From positions 175,101-239,100 of the forward strand of contig NZ_BAMX01000010.1 in assembly GCF_000963965.1 (NCBI RefSeq): a DNA stretch of 64,000 nucleotides. The letters are read 5' to 3'. Under the pieces are notes generated by a model. The model was given only the letters and a program-made list of their open reading frames with translations, ran no database searches and was not told where the DNA came from. Positions 38,572 through 48,055 of the stretch are shown here, one piece after another (position 1 is the first letter of the stretch; each line of letters starts with the position of its first letter). Both the position numbers and the translations under genes were made by a program. The DNA is from Acetobacter orientalis (GTDB lineage: Bacteria > Pseudomonadota > Alphaproteobacteria > Acetobacterales > Acetobacteraceae).

Positions 38572-38779
38572 GCCATTTCTCTGGCCAATACGTGTGTACA
38601 TCCTTCCCCGTTATCCACATAGATGTACACAAGACGCGCCTACCTATAGAGAACCACCATGCTTGACGTGAGTAAGGGTGCCTTCACTTTGAAGAACCTT
38701 TTTACGGACTTTGAGTGACCTCCCCCAAACCATAACAAAACGTTAATTTAAAACGCATACTTGGCTTGCAAAAAACATA

Positions 38780-38807
38780 TTGCGAATAATTCTCATTACT
38801 GTATAAA
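38780..38807 (+). promoter_or_regulatory. Candidate Fur-controlled promoter of bfd
   Basis: TTGCGA (38780-38785) and TATAAA (38802-38807) are 16 bases apart. The spacer contains AATAATTCTCATTA (38785-38798), which resembles the alphaproteobacterial Fur/iron box. Its position over the spacer would let a repressor block transcription of bfd 36 bases downstream. Confidence 0.5.
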
Positions 38808-38842
38808 GACTCCAGCAACCTAAAGAACGGGACGATCTGTGC

Positions 38843-39079
38843 ATGGTCATCTGCTCTTGTAACCGCCTGACACATAAAGACGTTGAAGCCGCTGTTGAAA
38901 GCGGTGCGACCCGCCCGCGTGAAATTTACGCCTCTAAAGGCTGTAAAGCGCAGTGTGGCAACTGCGTGTCTGGTGTTGTGTGTATGCTGCGTGAAGCGCG
39001 CCTTAAAAAAATGCAAGCTGCTACCATACCAGCCCACCTAGCCGCTTGTGCCCAAACGGTTGCAAGCGTTTCGGCGTAA
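38843..39079 (+). CDS. bfd: Bacterioferritin-associated ferredoxin (Bfd-like [2Fe-2S] protein)
   Basis: This 78-residue protein has a BFD-type [2Fe-2S] domain with CxC (ICSCN, residues 4-6) and CxxC (QCGNCVSG) spacing, the arrangement that binds the cluster in bacterioferritin-associated ferredoxin. Bfd reduces iron stored in bacterioferritin to release it. The C-terminus beyond residue 55 is Ala-rich. A Fur-like site overlaps its putative promoter, which agrees with induction when iron is scarce. No bacterioferritin gene is adjacent; the nearest iron-storage-type gene is dps, two genes downstream. Confidence 0.85.
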   Translation: MVICSCNRLTHKDVEAAVESGATRPREIYASKGCKAQCGNCVSGVVCMLREARLKKMQAATIPAHLAACAQTVASVSA

Positions 39080-39154
39080 CACCCCACAACACAACCCGGT
39101 GCTTTTAGCCCGCAGTTACTTGCCTGTTTGTATGCTTTCTGGCACGCCTTTGCC

Positions 39155-40111
39155 ATGACAAAGCGTATTCTTGTTATAGGTGCTGGCGCATGGGGCTGTG
39201 CCCTAGCCCTACATGCCGCACGCACGCAGGTACAGGTACATTTATGGGCGCGTAACCCTGCTGGGCGGCTACCATCGGGTGCTATGCCCCGCCTGCCTGA
39301 TTTTCCCTTACCAGACAGCATTACAGTTTCAGATAAAATACCAAGTACGGTCAGTGCCACTTTGGTGGTTGTGCCGGTACAGCATTTGCCCTCGGTTTTG
39401 CCCCTCATGCCCGCAGCCCCTACTTTGCTGTGCTGCAAAGGGGTTGAGCGCAATACACTTGCCTTCCCGCTAGAGGTGCTGGCACGTATGCGGCCAGATT
39501 TATCAGGCGGCATTCTCTCTGGCCCCAATTTTGCACATGAAATTGCCGCAGGCCTACCAGCCGCCGCAGTTATTGCGGCACAGGCAGAACAAAACGCCCA
39601 AGCACTTACACATTTGCTGGCTACCCCCCTTTTTCGGCTTTATGCCAGCACAGACTGCATGGGGGTGCAGTTAGGCGGAGCCGCCAAAAACGTTATTGCC
39701 ATTGCCGCAGGCACAGCTATTGGCGCAGGTTTAGGCGAAAATGCACGCGCAGCCCTTATAACACGGGGGTTGGCCGAAACAGCCAGACTAGCCGCCGTAC
39801 TAGGCGGCTCTGCCACAACACTCGCCGGACTTTCTGGCATGGGAGACCTTGTTTTAACCTGCACGGGCACCTCATCTCGCAATTACCAAATGGGGCTGGC
39901 CCTTGGGCGCGGTGCACAAACAGACGCGGCTCTTGCGGGCCTGCCCGGCGTGGCTGAAGGGGCAACAACCGCTGGCGCTCTTTTAGCGTTAGCGCAAAAA
40001 CATGGCGTTAGCGTACCAATTATTGAAACAGTGTCTGACCTACTCACGCAAAAGCTTTCTCTTGCGCAAGCGCAAGACAGGCTCCTTAGCCGCCCTTTAA
40101 AACAAGAGTAA
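39155..40111 (+). CDS. gpsA: Glycerol-3-phosphate dehydrogenase [NAD(P)+]
   Basis: The 318-residue GpsA reduces dihydroxyacetone phosphate to sn-glycerol-3-phosphate, the first step of phospholipid synthesis. The N-terminal Rossmann motif is VIGAGAWGCALALHAA. Further signatures are CCKGVER, SGPNFAHEIAAGLPAAAVIA, GAAKNVIAIAAGTAIGAGLGEN with the catalytic lysine, SGMGDLVLTCTG, SSRNYQMG and VAEGATTAGA. ATG 39155 begins at the conserved N-terminus; the upstream start at 39128 adds nine unlike residues. Length is normal. It sits between bfd and dps; its role is not iron-related. Confidence 0.94.
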   Translation: MTKRILVIGAGAWGCALALHAARTQVQVHLWARNPAGRLPSGAMPRLPDFPLPDSITVSDKIPSTVSATLVVVPVQHLPSVLPLMPAAPTLLCCKGVERNTLAFPLEVLARMRPDLSGGILSGPNFAHEIAAGLPAAAVIAAQAEQNAQALTHLLATPLFRLYASTDCMGVQLGGAAKNVIAIAAGTAIGAGLGENARAALITRGLAETARLAAVLGGSATTLAGLSGMGDLVLTCTGTSSRNYQMGLALGRGAQTDAALAGLPGVAEGATTAGALLALAQKHGVSVPIIETVSDLLTQKLSLAQAQDRLLSRPLKQE

Positions 40112-40279
40112 CAGCCAAAGTAACAGCTTTGTGCTGGGCCACATGCCGTACAGAGTGTGTTTGTAGCTCATAGCTGCTCCGCCACGGCTTGCATGCAACA
40201 AGCGGCTACCTATGTCGTTAAAGGTGAAACGCCACACCATGTGACGCAACATTGCACCCTTAACGCAAAGGACTTGTCC

Positions 40280-40819
40280 ATGAGTAAAGCACCATTAGAT
40301 GCCAAAGCTGCTCATATTAAAGAGTATTTAGGCACCCCAACAGACCTGAAATCTGCCGATGTGCACGATATTGCCATTGGTTTGGCCGACACACTGGCCG
40401 ATGTTTTTGCCCTGTATATTAAAACCAAGAACTTTCATTGGCATATGAGCGGTCGCCATTTCCGCGACTACCACCTGCTGTTAGACGAGCAAAGCAACCA
40501 GATTTTTGCGATGACAGACCCATTGGCCGAGCGGGCCCGCAAAATTGGTGGCACAACGCTGCACTCGGTCGGTGAAATTAGCCGCCGCACACAAATTGCC
40601 GATAATGACACCCTCTATGTTACCCCAGAAGATATGCTGGCAGAACTTCGTGACGATAATCTGGCCTTAACCAAACGCCTGCGCAAAGTGCATGCTTTGT
40701 GTGCAGAAGCCAACGATGTTGCAACCTCCAGCCTCATTGAAAACTGGATTGACGAAACCGAACGCCGCACGTGGTTTTTGTTTGAATCAACCCGCCCGGT
40801 TTTTGGTAAAAACGACTAA
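40280..40819 (+). CDS. dps: Dps family DNA-binding/ferritin-like protein
   Basis: This 179-residue Dps-type miniferritin oxidises and stores iron and protects DNA from peroxide. The ferroxidase-site pattern is intact: NFHWHMSGRHFRDYHLLLDE gives the His, then Asp and Glu residues, and DPLAERARKIGGTTLHSVGE follows. The basic, Ala-rich N-terminus (MSKAPLDAKAAHIKEYLG) may contact DNA. ATG 40280 is preferred because AAAGGA lies just upstream and residues before it in the longer frame are unlike Dps. A strong terminator follows the stop. Confidence 0.9.
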   Translation: MSKAPLDAKAAHIKEYLGTPTDLKSADVHDIAIGLADTLADVFALYIKTKNFHWHMSGRHFRDYHLLLDEQSNQIFAMTDPLAERARKIGGTTLHSVGEISRRTQIADNDTLYVTPEDMLAELRDDNLALTKRLRKVHALCAEANDVATSSLIENWIDETERRTWFLFESTRPVFGKND

Positions 40820-40848
40820 TATTAACGCACACCCGGCTACCATGCAGC

Positions 40849-40884
40849 TAAAACACGGCGGCTCCTTTGGGCCACCGTGTTTTA
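40849..40884 (+). terminator. Intrinsic terminator after dps
   Basis: TAAAACACGG (40849-40858) pairs with CCGTGTTTTA (40875-40884), ending in a short T-run within the stem. It lies 30 bases after the dps stop. Confidence 0.75.
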
Positions 40885-41186
40885 TGGTGCAACACACAGC
40901 CCAAATAAGTGTGAAATTTAAACACACCACCCTATAAAACAAACAAAGCCTTGCCCTAAACGGTTGCATAATTTTTGGCATGCACACATACACGCTGCTG
41001 TCTTGTGCGGGTGTGCCAAGGCCGCAGCGTGTTTGTTCCCGCTTGAATGGGCTGTCATTTCTCTCTGACCCAGCGCGGGTTTAGCGCAGGAAGACCAGTG
41101 CTTTTATGCGGTTGCCGCAAGGGGTTGGTCTTATTTTTTACTTTTTAACAAAAGCTGTTTTTTCAAAGTCTGGCCGTTACAGCTTT

Positions 41187-43520
41187 ATGTCAAGCCGTAC
41201 GGTACTTACCCTTGGCACCACTTTGGGGCTAGGCCTTACCCCCTTTACAGCTTGGGCAACACCCCATGCAGTGGCACAGCCTGTAGTAGCTAACCCTCTG
41301 CTCCGCCCAGCACCAGCTCAGAGCACTGCAAGCAAACATACCCCACACCAACGCATAACACCCAGCACCCATAAAAGCACCCAAACCACCAGCCTAGATG
41401 TAAACGCCCGCCGCCACGACTTTGCCTACCCAGAAGCACAACACGAGCCAGACGCCACAACACACCTAACTGCCGAGCGCCTGCGCGCGCGTGATGTAAC
41501 AACCATACGCGGGCTAGAGCGCGTGGCCCCTAACCTGACCATTCAGAGCATTAACGGCACTGCCTCTACTAATTTTTATTTACGCGGCATTGGCTTTAAC
41601 GACTTTACGCAAAGCAATATGGGGCCAGTACTGACCTATATTGATGACGTAGCCTACCCGTATTCTACCATGGCCAATGGCCAAATGTTTGACCTCGCGG
41701 GGGCCTCTGTCACGCCGGGGCCAGTGGGCACAGAACACGGCCAGTCTGATACGGGGGGCGAGGTACATATACACACCAACACCCCAACAGACACATGGCA
41801 CTTTGGGGCAACGCAAGATATTGCCTCTTACGCCCGTAGCCGCAGCGAGGCCTATATTTCTGGCCCGCTGGCCCGTGGTTTAAGTTTTCGTTTAGCGGGC
41901 CAAACCCTGCATGGTGGCGGCTGGCAAACTAACCCCACAAATGGTGACCATTTAGGTGATGCAGACCTGTGGGCCTTACGCGGTAAACTGCAATGGAAAC
42001 CCGATAGCCACACAACCATTTTGCTCTCTGGCCATTTTACCCAAGACAACAGCGAGGTAGTGACCAGCGTACCCGTAGCGCGGCTTATTGGTAAACAGGC
42101 TATTCCACATTTTGGTTCATGGCTGCAGGCACAATGGTCTTCCCGGCCAGAATTTGCAAAACTGTTTGGCCGCAAAGCAGGTATTAAACCCAGTGAGCAT
42201 AACCAGTTTTGGGGAGCAGACCTTCATATAACCCACGATTTTGGCCCGGTAACATTAACAACCATAAGCGCGTTTGAAACAGAGCGTGAAGGCGAATACA
42301 CAGACCAAGACGGCACAGCAGACGCACAAGCCGACACCTACCGCACGGTTGATGCCAACAGCTTTACGCAAGAAGTACGCCTTAATAATTCTAACACGCA
42401 TGATAGGTTGCAATGGGTAGTAGGCGCTTATTACCAGCGCACCCGCATGAACCAACGCTTCTTTTTTGATTATACAGACTACACCGCACGCCGTTACATG
42501 ATGGCCACCACCTTTGGCCTTAACCAAGAAAGTGTTTCAGAATTTGGGCATGTCAGTTACCGCCTACCCCATGGCATTACGCTCTGGACGGGCCTGCTGC
42601 ACGAACTGGATGACAGATCTATTACCGGCCTTAAATCAGAAATTTTTGGCGGTGCCACCCAAAATTTCCATGCTGAAAGTACAGCCTCTAACCAGTTTGC
42701 TGGGCAGGTAGGCATTTCGTGGCAAATGGCCCAACATGCCCTACTTTATTACAAAATGAGCAAAGGCTTTAAGCCCGGTGGTTTTACCGCCAATAACACC
42801 CAAATTCAGGCCCAGCTTGACCCCTTTAAGCCAGAAACGGTGCTTACTTACGAGCTCGGCTTTAAGTCTGACCCCATACCCAACCACTTACGGATTAACG
42901 GGGCCGCTTTTTATAACGACTTCCATAACCAGCAAATTTTGGGCACCGTGCTTATACCAAACTATGGACCACTGAGCGAAATTACGAATGCCCCTAAATC
43001 TGAAAGCTGGGGGTTTGAAGGCACTATAGAAGCCCACCCCTTTAGCCACTTATTTATCACGCAAAACTTTGGCTGGCAGCGCGGCAATTTCCAAGATTTC
43101 CCGACCGTCAACCGTGCCAAAACCAATGCATATTATGCCCAGCACCATGTCTGGAAAGCCATTAACGATAATTTTGCAGGCGTTGATAACGGCCAACCCA
43201 AGCTCACACTCAATGGCTCGGCAGACTGGCGGCAACCTATTGCACGCGCTTATGCGCTAGAATTTGGCCCAGACTGGCAATACCGGGGCAGCCAAGCCAT
43301 AACACCGGGTGGCACAGGGTTTTACCGCTTACCCCCTTATTTTCTACTGGGTGCACATGTTACGTTCCGCTCCCCCTCTGGCCATTGGGAGGCCACGGTA
43401 TATGCACGTAATATCCTTAACCGCCGCTATGCAGAAAGTGGTGGCCAAGCAACCACAACTTACTTCTACATTCCCGGTGAACCACGCTTTATTGGAGGGC
43501 GCGTCTCCTACGGTTTTTAA
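41187..43520 (+). CDS. TonB-dependent outer-membrane receptor
   Basis: The 777-residue product (from ATG 41187) has a signal peptide ending AWA and a linker, then a plug domain with TTIRGLERVAPNLTIQSING and FYLRGIGFNDFTQ. A 22-strand barrel follows: WQMAQHALLYYKMSKGFKPG, FKPETVLTYELGFKSDP, and the terminal Phe (VSYGF). It appears intact, unlike the receptor at 16859. The type is like the sphingomonad/pesticin-receptor group that imports siderophores, plant glucosides or other large molecules; the ligand is unknown. A start at 41106 is possible but would give two hydrophobic stretches before the mature part. Neighbours give no direct substrate clue. Confidence 0.88.
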   Translation: MSSRTVLTLGTTLGLGLTPFTAWATPHAVAQPVVANPLLRPAPAQSTASKHTPHQRITPSTHKSTQTTSLDVNARRHDFAYPEAQHEPDATTHLTAERLRARDVTTIRGLERVAPNLTIQSINGTASTNFYLRGIGFNDFTQSNMGPVLTYIDDVAYPYSTMANGQMFDLAGASVTPGPVGTEHGQSDTGGEVHIHTNTPTDTWHFGATQDIASYARSRSEAYISGPLARGLSFRLAGQTLHGGGWQTNPTNGDHLGDADLWALRGKLQWKPDSHTTILLSGHFTQDNSEVVTSVPVARLIGKQAIPHFGSWLQAQWSSRPEFAKLFGRKAGIKPSEHNQFWGADLHITHDFGPVTLTTISAFETEREGEYTDQDGTADAQADTYRTVDANSFTQEVRLNNSNTHDRLQWVVGAYYQRTRMNQRFFFDYTDYTARRYMMATTFGLNQESVSEFGHVSYRLPHGITLWTGLLHELDDRSITGLKSEIFGGATQNFHAESTASNQFAGQVGISWQMAQHALLYYKMSKGFKPGGFTANNTQIQAQLDPFKPETVLTYELGFKSDPIPNHLRINGAAFYNDFHNQQILGTVLIPNYGPLSEITNAPKSESWGFEGTIEAHPFSHLFITQNFGWQRGNFQDFPTVNRAKTNAYYAQHHVWKAINDNFAGVDNGQPKLTLNGSADWRQPIARAYALEFGPDWQYRGSQAITPGGTGFYRLPPYFLLGAHVTFRSPSGHWEATVYARNILNRRYAESGGQATTTYFYIPGEPRFIGGRVSYGF

Positions 43521-43559
43521 AAAAACTGATTTAGAAAAGCTGTTTGAAAAATATATTCG

Positions 43560-44513
43560 TTACTGAATCTCAAGCGCTCGCATTTTTCGGTATAAAGTAG
43601 CGCGGCTAATATTCAGGCTTTTGGCGGCCGCACTCACATTGCCTTGTGTTGCTGCCAAAGCTGAGCGTACCACGCTTTCTTCAGCTTTCTTAAAGCTAAT
43701 TTCTACCCCGGCTTCCAGTTCTGTCAGCAGGTTGGGGCGTGTGCATAACCTGTCTTCTGTCCAGCCCATAAAGGTGCGTGCCCCATGGGTGGCCCCCGTT
43801 ACCTCTCCGGCTTGGTTAATCGCAACTAAAAGAGACGAGCTTTCTTCTGGCATACCCAATGTCAAAATTTGCTCACCCATGTGGCAATTACGGAAAAGGG
43901 TTTCTTCTATACGCCTACTTGAAAGTTTTAAGGTTTCCATAAGCAGGTTTGCATAAGGGCGGGTGGTATTACCTGTCATGGCCGCAAGGTTGAGTGCCCC
44001 GGCCACATGCCCTTGGGCATCAAACACAGGCACGGCGTAACTAGCCAGTAAAGAGAAACAAAAGCGCCAATGGTCGCCCTGCCCTAAAAACACTGGCTGC
44101 TTGTCTGCTATACAAGTGCCTACACCATTTGTACCAGCCGATGCCTCGCTCCAGATAGCACCTTTGCGCAAGTGCAGCCTACGGCAAACAGATAAATGCG
44201 TTTCATCAACACAGCGGGCCAGAATAGTAGAGTTAGGGTCTGCCAGAATAACCATAAGGCCCATACCTTGCACCAGCTCAAACAGGCGGTGCATTTCACC
44301 CATGGCAGATTTTAGAAAAATAGCAGAACGACCACTGACATGGCGCAACTCTGCACCAGACAGAATATCAGGGATCCACCCTTGTGCAGGGTCAAGATGA
44401 TACGCAGACAGGCACCGCTCCCAAGATTGCTCTACTGCGGCTTTTGCAATGGGGAGTATTTGCACCTCCGACCGTGACAAAGGCTCTTTTTTGCCAGAAA
44501 GACTACGTGTCAC
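43560..44513 (-). CDS. AcoR-like GAF/Fis-type transcriptional regulator lacking an AAA+ domain
   Basis: This 317-residue protein has an N-terminal AcoR-like GAF sensor region (SWERCLSAYHLDPAQGW, then EASAGTNGVGTCIADKQPVF and FSLLASYAVPVFDAQGHVAG) and ends in a Fis-type helix-turn-helix (ALAATQGNVSAAAKSLNISR). The sigma-54 AAA+ ATPase module that normally lies between them in AcoR-type enhancer-binding proteins is absent, so it cannot act as a classical sigma-54 activator. It probably works as a sigma-70 activator or repressor responding to a small molecule. The GTG 44513 start has AGGA seven bases upstream. It may control the adjacent outer-membrane barrel and PQQ dehydrogenase genes. Confidence 0.8.
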   Translation of the reverse strand: MTRSLSGKKEPLSRSEVQILPIAKAAVEQSWERCLSAYHLDPAQGWIPDILSGAELRHVSGRSAIFLKSAMGEMHRLFELVQGMGLMVILADPNSTILARCVDETHLSVCRRLHLRKGAIWSEASAGTNGVGTCIADKQPVFLGQGDHWRFCFSLLASYAVPVFDAQGHVAGALNLAAMTGNTTRPYANLLMETLKLSSRRIEETLFRNCHMGEQILTLGMPEESSSLLVAINQAGEVTGATHGARTFMGWTEDRLCTRPNLLTELEAGVEISFKKAEESVVRSALAATQGNVSAAAKSLNISRATLYRKMRALEIQ

Positions 44514-44637
44514 ATGTGATCCTGCCTATACGTGTTATGCACTTATTTTTATTGACCTCCTTTTACTCTATTTTTCCAACATCTTTAAAGTAAATTCCAC
44601 ATAACCAGTTATGGCGGGGGCTTAACTGTATGAAAGT

Positions 44638-45528
44638 TTACCAAGCGTAAACAAATTTCATGTAATAAGCGTTTGTTTCTGGTGTGTTACGCCCTTCAAG
44701 CGAATGCGAATAACGCGCTGTAACAGACACGCTTTTAGAGAGGGTAAACATTAAACCCGGCCCCATAGCCACTTCGCGGCTGCTTGAATTATCCATATAT
44801 TGGCGGGCGGTATTATCGTACGTGCCGTTTACGTTTTGCCAGTCAAACGCCAAAAACGGCTCAATGCGCGATGTCGCTTTCCAGCTAAACCGTAGGTTTG
44901 AATAAAACACAACGCCGGGTGCGTAGCTGTGCTGGTTTTTAACATGCTTGGTAGACCCGGTAACGGTACCAATATCGCCATCAAAGCTAAAATGCTTCCA
45001 CTCGTAGTCAAAAATAATACTAGAAATATTTGACCAGTAATTAGGCGATGTAGCATCACGCGTGCCAACTGGCGTTTGCATAAAGGTCTGAATACCTAGG
45101 GTGCTATGGGCGTTAGGTTTAAACCATGCGGCTGGCCCCACAATAGTTGGCCCCAAGCCACCATAATCTGTGCCATTTGCCAAAGTGTAGCTTTCACTCT
45201 GGATAAGTTCGAAGGCAAAGCCTACATGCGGTATGGCCTCAAAACTACGGAAATGCACATATTTGGTCATGCCTGCCCACGTATGGCTACCACCACGTGC
45301 TTGGCGTTGGCCTGTGCTGTTGTAGGAATTGCCTGCGGCGTTTCCATCACCATATTGCACCAGCACGTTAAACGGCTTGAAGTCTACCGGCAGGTCATAT
45401 TCATGGGGGCCAATGATGCCCAATGTAATGTCTGCCGCATGCGCTGATGAGGCATACACAAGCAATACACCGGGCACAGCAAAACGAAGCAGGGTACGCA
45501 GCCGCCCTGCCTTTTCGATCAGATGCAT
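44638..45528 (-). CDS. Outer-membrane transporter, MetA/phenol-degradation-type barrel
   Basis: The 296-residue protein has a signal peptide (RFAVPGVLLVYASSAHAA) and a beta-barrel rich in alternating aromatic and polar residues, with the terminal aromatic YYMKFVYAW. Segments HVGFAFELIQSESYTLANG, AWFKPNAHSTLGIQTFMQTP, and WSNISSIIFDYEWKHFSFDG match the 'MetA-pathway of phenol degradation' transporter group (SphA-like). Members are thought to pass aromatic or other small organic compounds. It is directly downstream of the PQQ dehydrogenase gene, separated by a terminator, so it may import or export that enzyme's substrate or product. Confidence 0.72.
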   Translation of the reverse strand: MHLIEKAGRLRTLLRFAVPGVLLVYASSAHAADITLGIIGPHEYDLPVDFKPFNVLVQYGDGNAAGNSYNSTGQRQARGGSHTWAGMTKYVHFRSFEAIPHVGFAFELIQSESYTLANGTDYGGLGPTIVGPAAWFKPNAHSTLGIQTFMQTPVGTRDATSPNYWSNISSIIFDYEWKHFSFDGDIGTVTGSTKHVKNQHSYAPGVVFYSNLRFSWKATSRIEPFLAFDWQNVNGTYDNTARQYMDNSSSREVAMGPGLMFTLSKSVSVTARYSHSLEGRNTPETNAYYMKFVYAW

Positions 45529-45553
45529 GATGGTATTTCCGTCAAATAAAGAA

Positions 45554-45584
45554 ACGGGGTTTCAGGAAAAACCCGAAACCCCGT
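45554..45584 (-). terminator. Intrinsic terminator downstream of the PQQ dehydrogenase gene
   Basis: ACGGGGTTTC (45554-45563) and GAAACCCCGT (45575-45584) form a perfect 10-bp stem with an 11-nt loop. On the minus strand it is followed by TTCTTTATTT. It separates the dehydrogenase gene from the barrel gene. Confidence 0.8.
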
Positions 45585-45598
45585 CTTTTAGTGCTTGA

Positions 45599-48055
45599 TT
45601 ACTGGGCTTGTGCGCCCGGAGCATTATCAAGTGTGTAGGCTATAATGTAGTCACCGCTGCGGGTGCCAAGGCCACCGTGCCCACCAGCAGCCATAACGAC
45701 ATACTGCTTGCCGTCCTGCTCGTAAGACATAGGCGTTGCTTGCCCACCTGCTGGCAGGCGGTCACGCCAGATCACTTTACCTGTCGCTAGATCAAAAGCG
45801 CGCAGGTAGTCATCTGCGGTAGCGCCCATAAAGACCACGCCACCTTTGGTCACAATATTACCGCCAATGTTATACATGCCGGTTGGCAGCGGCAAGTTAT
45901 TGTGCGTGCGCATAGGCCCTGTGTCACGCGTGGTGCCAACGGGGTGCTGCCAGACAATCTTTTTGGTCACAAGGTCGATTGCCGTAATGGTGCCCCATAC
46001 TGGCCCTTTGCAAGGAATTTGCAGTGGGTTCAGCCAAGGGTTGGTGTAGGCAATGTAGGGCGTACCATAATCAGGGGAGACAGACAGAGCGTCACCCTTG
46101 GCAGCTGGTTCTTCACCCTTACCATCCCATTTTGGCAGCGTGCCATCTTTTTCAAGCACGTGGCGGTGCTCAAGACGAATACGGAAAGGCAGGTAACTTG
46201 CATTAGCCAGCAGCAATTTGCGCTGCGGGTCAATGGTAATACCCTGCCAGTCAACCACACCATAGAAGGCTGGGTAGACAATGGTTGTCTTACCAACATG
46301 CGGCGGGGTGAACTGCCCTTCGTAAGCAGACTGACGGTACTCGATACGGCAGATCATCTGGTCAAGCAGGGTAGCACCCCACATGTCAGATTCCTTGAGG
46401 TCGGGTGGTGTCAGAGAGGGCATAGCCGTTGGGTATGGCTGCGTAGGAGATACGCGGTCATCTGGGGCAATACCGGCTGTTGGTACGGGTTTTTCTTCAA
46501 CGGGGTAACCGGGCACGGGCTGGCCGGTGCGGCGGTCTAGCACAAAAAATTCACCACGTTTGGTGCTTTGCACCAGTGCGGGAATGTTTTCGCCGTTCGG
46601 GCCGGGCAGATCAACCATAGATGGGCCTGAAGGAATATCCATATCCCACAAGTCGTGGTGCACGGTCTGGTATGTCCAGCGGCGCTCACCTGTTTCAATG
46701 TCCAGTGCAATGGTTGCAGAAGACGTTGCATCATCAAACGGACGGCGTGAGCCACCCCAGTTATCTGGCGGGGAGTTACCTGTAGGAATGTAAACCAGAC
46801 CAAGGTTAAGGTCTGCCGTGTAAACGCCCCACGCATTTGGGGTGTCACGCGTCAGCTCATCATCTGCGCCGGGTTTCCATGTTTCAGGTGTGTGGCCTGC
46901 ATCCCATGCCCATTCAATAGCGCCGGTAGTAGCGTTAAAGGCACGGATAGCACCAGAGGGTTCAAAGTTGGCTTGGTTATCAAACACCCAGCCACCTGTA
47001 ATAACCCGGTTTTTAGCCACCATGGGTGGAGAGGTTACAAAGTGGAAGCCATGCGGCACATGACCAAGGTATTGACGCAGCGAGATAAACCCGTGGTCGC
47101 CAAAGTCATCGCAAGGCTGGCCGGTTTCTGCATTCACAGCCACCATGCGTACGTCTGCAACGGGGGAGTAAATACGGTTACGGCAGCTTGTCTGAATGTC
47201 GTCTGGAATATGGTAGTAAGAGACACCACGGCATGCGAGATAAACGTTTTTATCAAGATCAGCCGTTGCCGGTTTAGGGTCAAATTTCCATTTAACTTTA
47301 CCGGTTTTTGCATCTAGCGCCATCACCCAGCTGTGCGGTGTGCACATATACAGGGTGTCGCCCACTTTAAGGGGGGTTAGCTCAAGGTTGAACTCGTGCC
47401 CTTGGTCTGGGCCAGCAACCGTGCCCTCACCATCTTGCTGCACGTCACCCGTGCGGGTAACCCACGCGCGTTTAAGGTGGCTGATGTTGGCTGGCGTAAT
47501 CTGCCCAACGGGGGAGTAACGGTCTCCGCCCACTGTGCCACCATAAGCAGCCCAGTCTTGCGGCACTGTGCCCTCAGCCGCGCCATCAGACTGGCCTTGA
47601 GCCGCCATACGGTCTGCTGGTACCGTGCCATCGATGGAGTAAGACGAGAAGCAGCTTGCCACCACCACAAGGGTAGAAACCACGACAGAGCCAAGCACTT
47701 CGCGCTTGTCTGTTAGCCAGTTGTCGCTGGTGCGCCATACCCATGGCAGGAGCAACCAAGCCCCAAGGCCAATAAGAGTAAAGAGGCGAACTTCCAGCCC
47801 CCAGATGTTGAAGCCAACCTCAACAACTGACCAGATCGTTGCCAAAAGCAAAAGGGCTGCGTAAAGCCGCGCTGCCAGCTTAGGGTTTTTAAAACCACTA
47901 AACGCAGCGGCCAGCATAACGCCGCCCGCCAGAATGTAGAACCATGAACCACCTAAAAACAGCAGTTCAGCCCCACCAAAAAACAGGAATAGTCCGATAA
48001 GAGCCAGTAAGGCTGAGGTTATAATTGAAAATAACCCCTTATTACTCTCTCGCAT
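45599..48055 (-). CDS. Membrane-bound PQQ-dependent dehydrogenase, glucose/quinate/shikimate family
   Basis: This 818-residue quinoprotein oxidises a sugar or polyol in the periplasm and passes electrons to ubiquinone. Five N-terminal membrane helices (to ~residue 150) are followed by an eight-bladed PQQ propeller with tryptophan-docking repeats such as YSPVGQITPANISHLKRAW, TGERRWTYQTVHHDLWDMD, and GGVVFMGATADDYLRAFDLA. The C-terminal RLPAGGQATPMSYEQDGKQY and GGHGGLGTRSGDYIIAY are shared by Gcd and quinate dehydrogenases. Substrate cannot be fixed from motifs alone. ATG 48055 begins just before the first helix; upstream extension to 48130 adds a non-family tail. It is typical of acetic acid bacteria. 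Confidence 0.9.
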   Translation of the reverse strand: MRESNKGLFSIITSALLALIGLFLFFGGAELLFLGGSWFYILAGGVMLAAAFSGFKNPKLAARLYAALLLLATIWSVVEVGFNIWGLEVRLFTLIGLGAWLLLPWVWRTSDNWLTDKREVLGSVVVSTLVVVASCFSSYSIDGTVPADRMAAQGQSDGAAEGTVPQDWAAYGGTVGGDRYSPVGQITPANISHLKRAWVTRTGDVQQDGEGTVAGPDQGHEFNLELTPLKVGDTLYMCTPHSWVMALDAKTGKVKWKFDPKPATADLDKNVYLACRGVSYYHIPDDIQTSCRNRIYSPVADVRMVAVNAETGQPCDDFGDHGFISLRQYLGHVPHGFHFVTSPPMVAKNRVITGGWVFDNQANFEPSGAIRAFNATTGAIEWAWDAGHTPETWKPGADDELTRDTPNAWGVYTADLNLGLVYIPTGNSPPDNWGGSRRPFDDATSSATIALDIETGERRWTYQTVHHDLWDMDIPSGPSMVDLPGPNGENIPALVQSTKRGEFFVLDRRTGQPVPGYPVEEKPVPTAGIAPDDRVSPTQPYPTAMPSLTPPDLKESDMWGATLLDQMICRIEYRQSAYEGQFTPPHVGKTTIVYPAFYGVVDWQGITIDPQRKLLLANASYLPFRIRLEHRHVLEKDGTLPKWDGKGEEPAAKGDALSVSPDYGTPYIAYTNPWLNPLQIPCKGPVWGTITAIDLVTKKIVWQHPVGTTRDTGPMRTHNNLPLPTGMYNIGGNIVTKGGVVFMGATADDYLRAFDLATGKVIWRDRLPAGGQATPMSYEQDGKQYVVMAAGGHGGLGTRSGDYIIAYTLDNAPGAQAQ

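Noticed and set aside
45902..46540. 212-codon open frame on the plus strand inside the PQQ dehydrogenase gene
   Set aside because: It lies wholly antisense to a well-supported quinoprotein gene and shows no family features.
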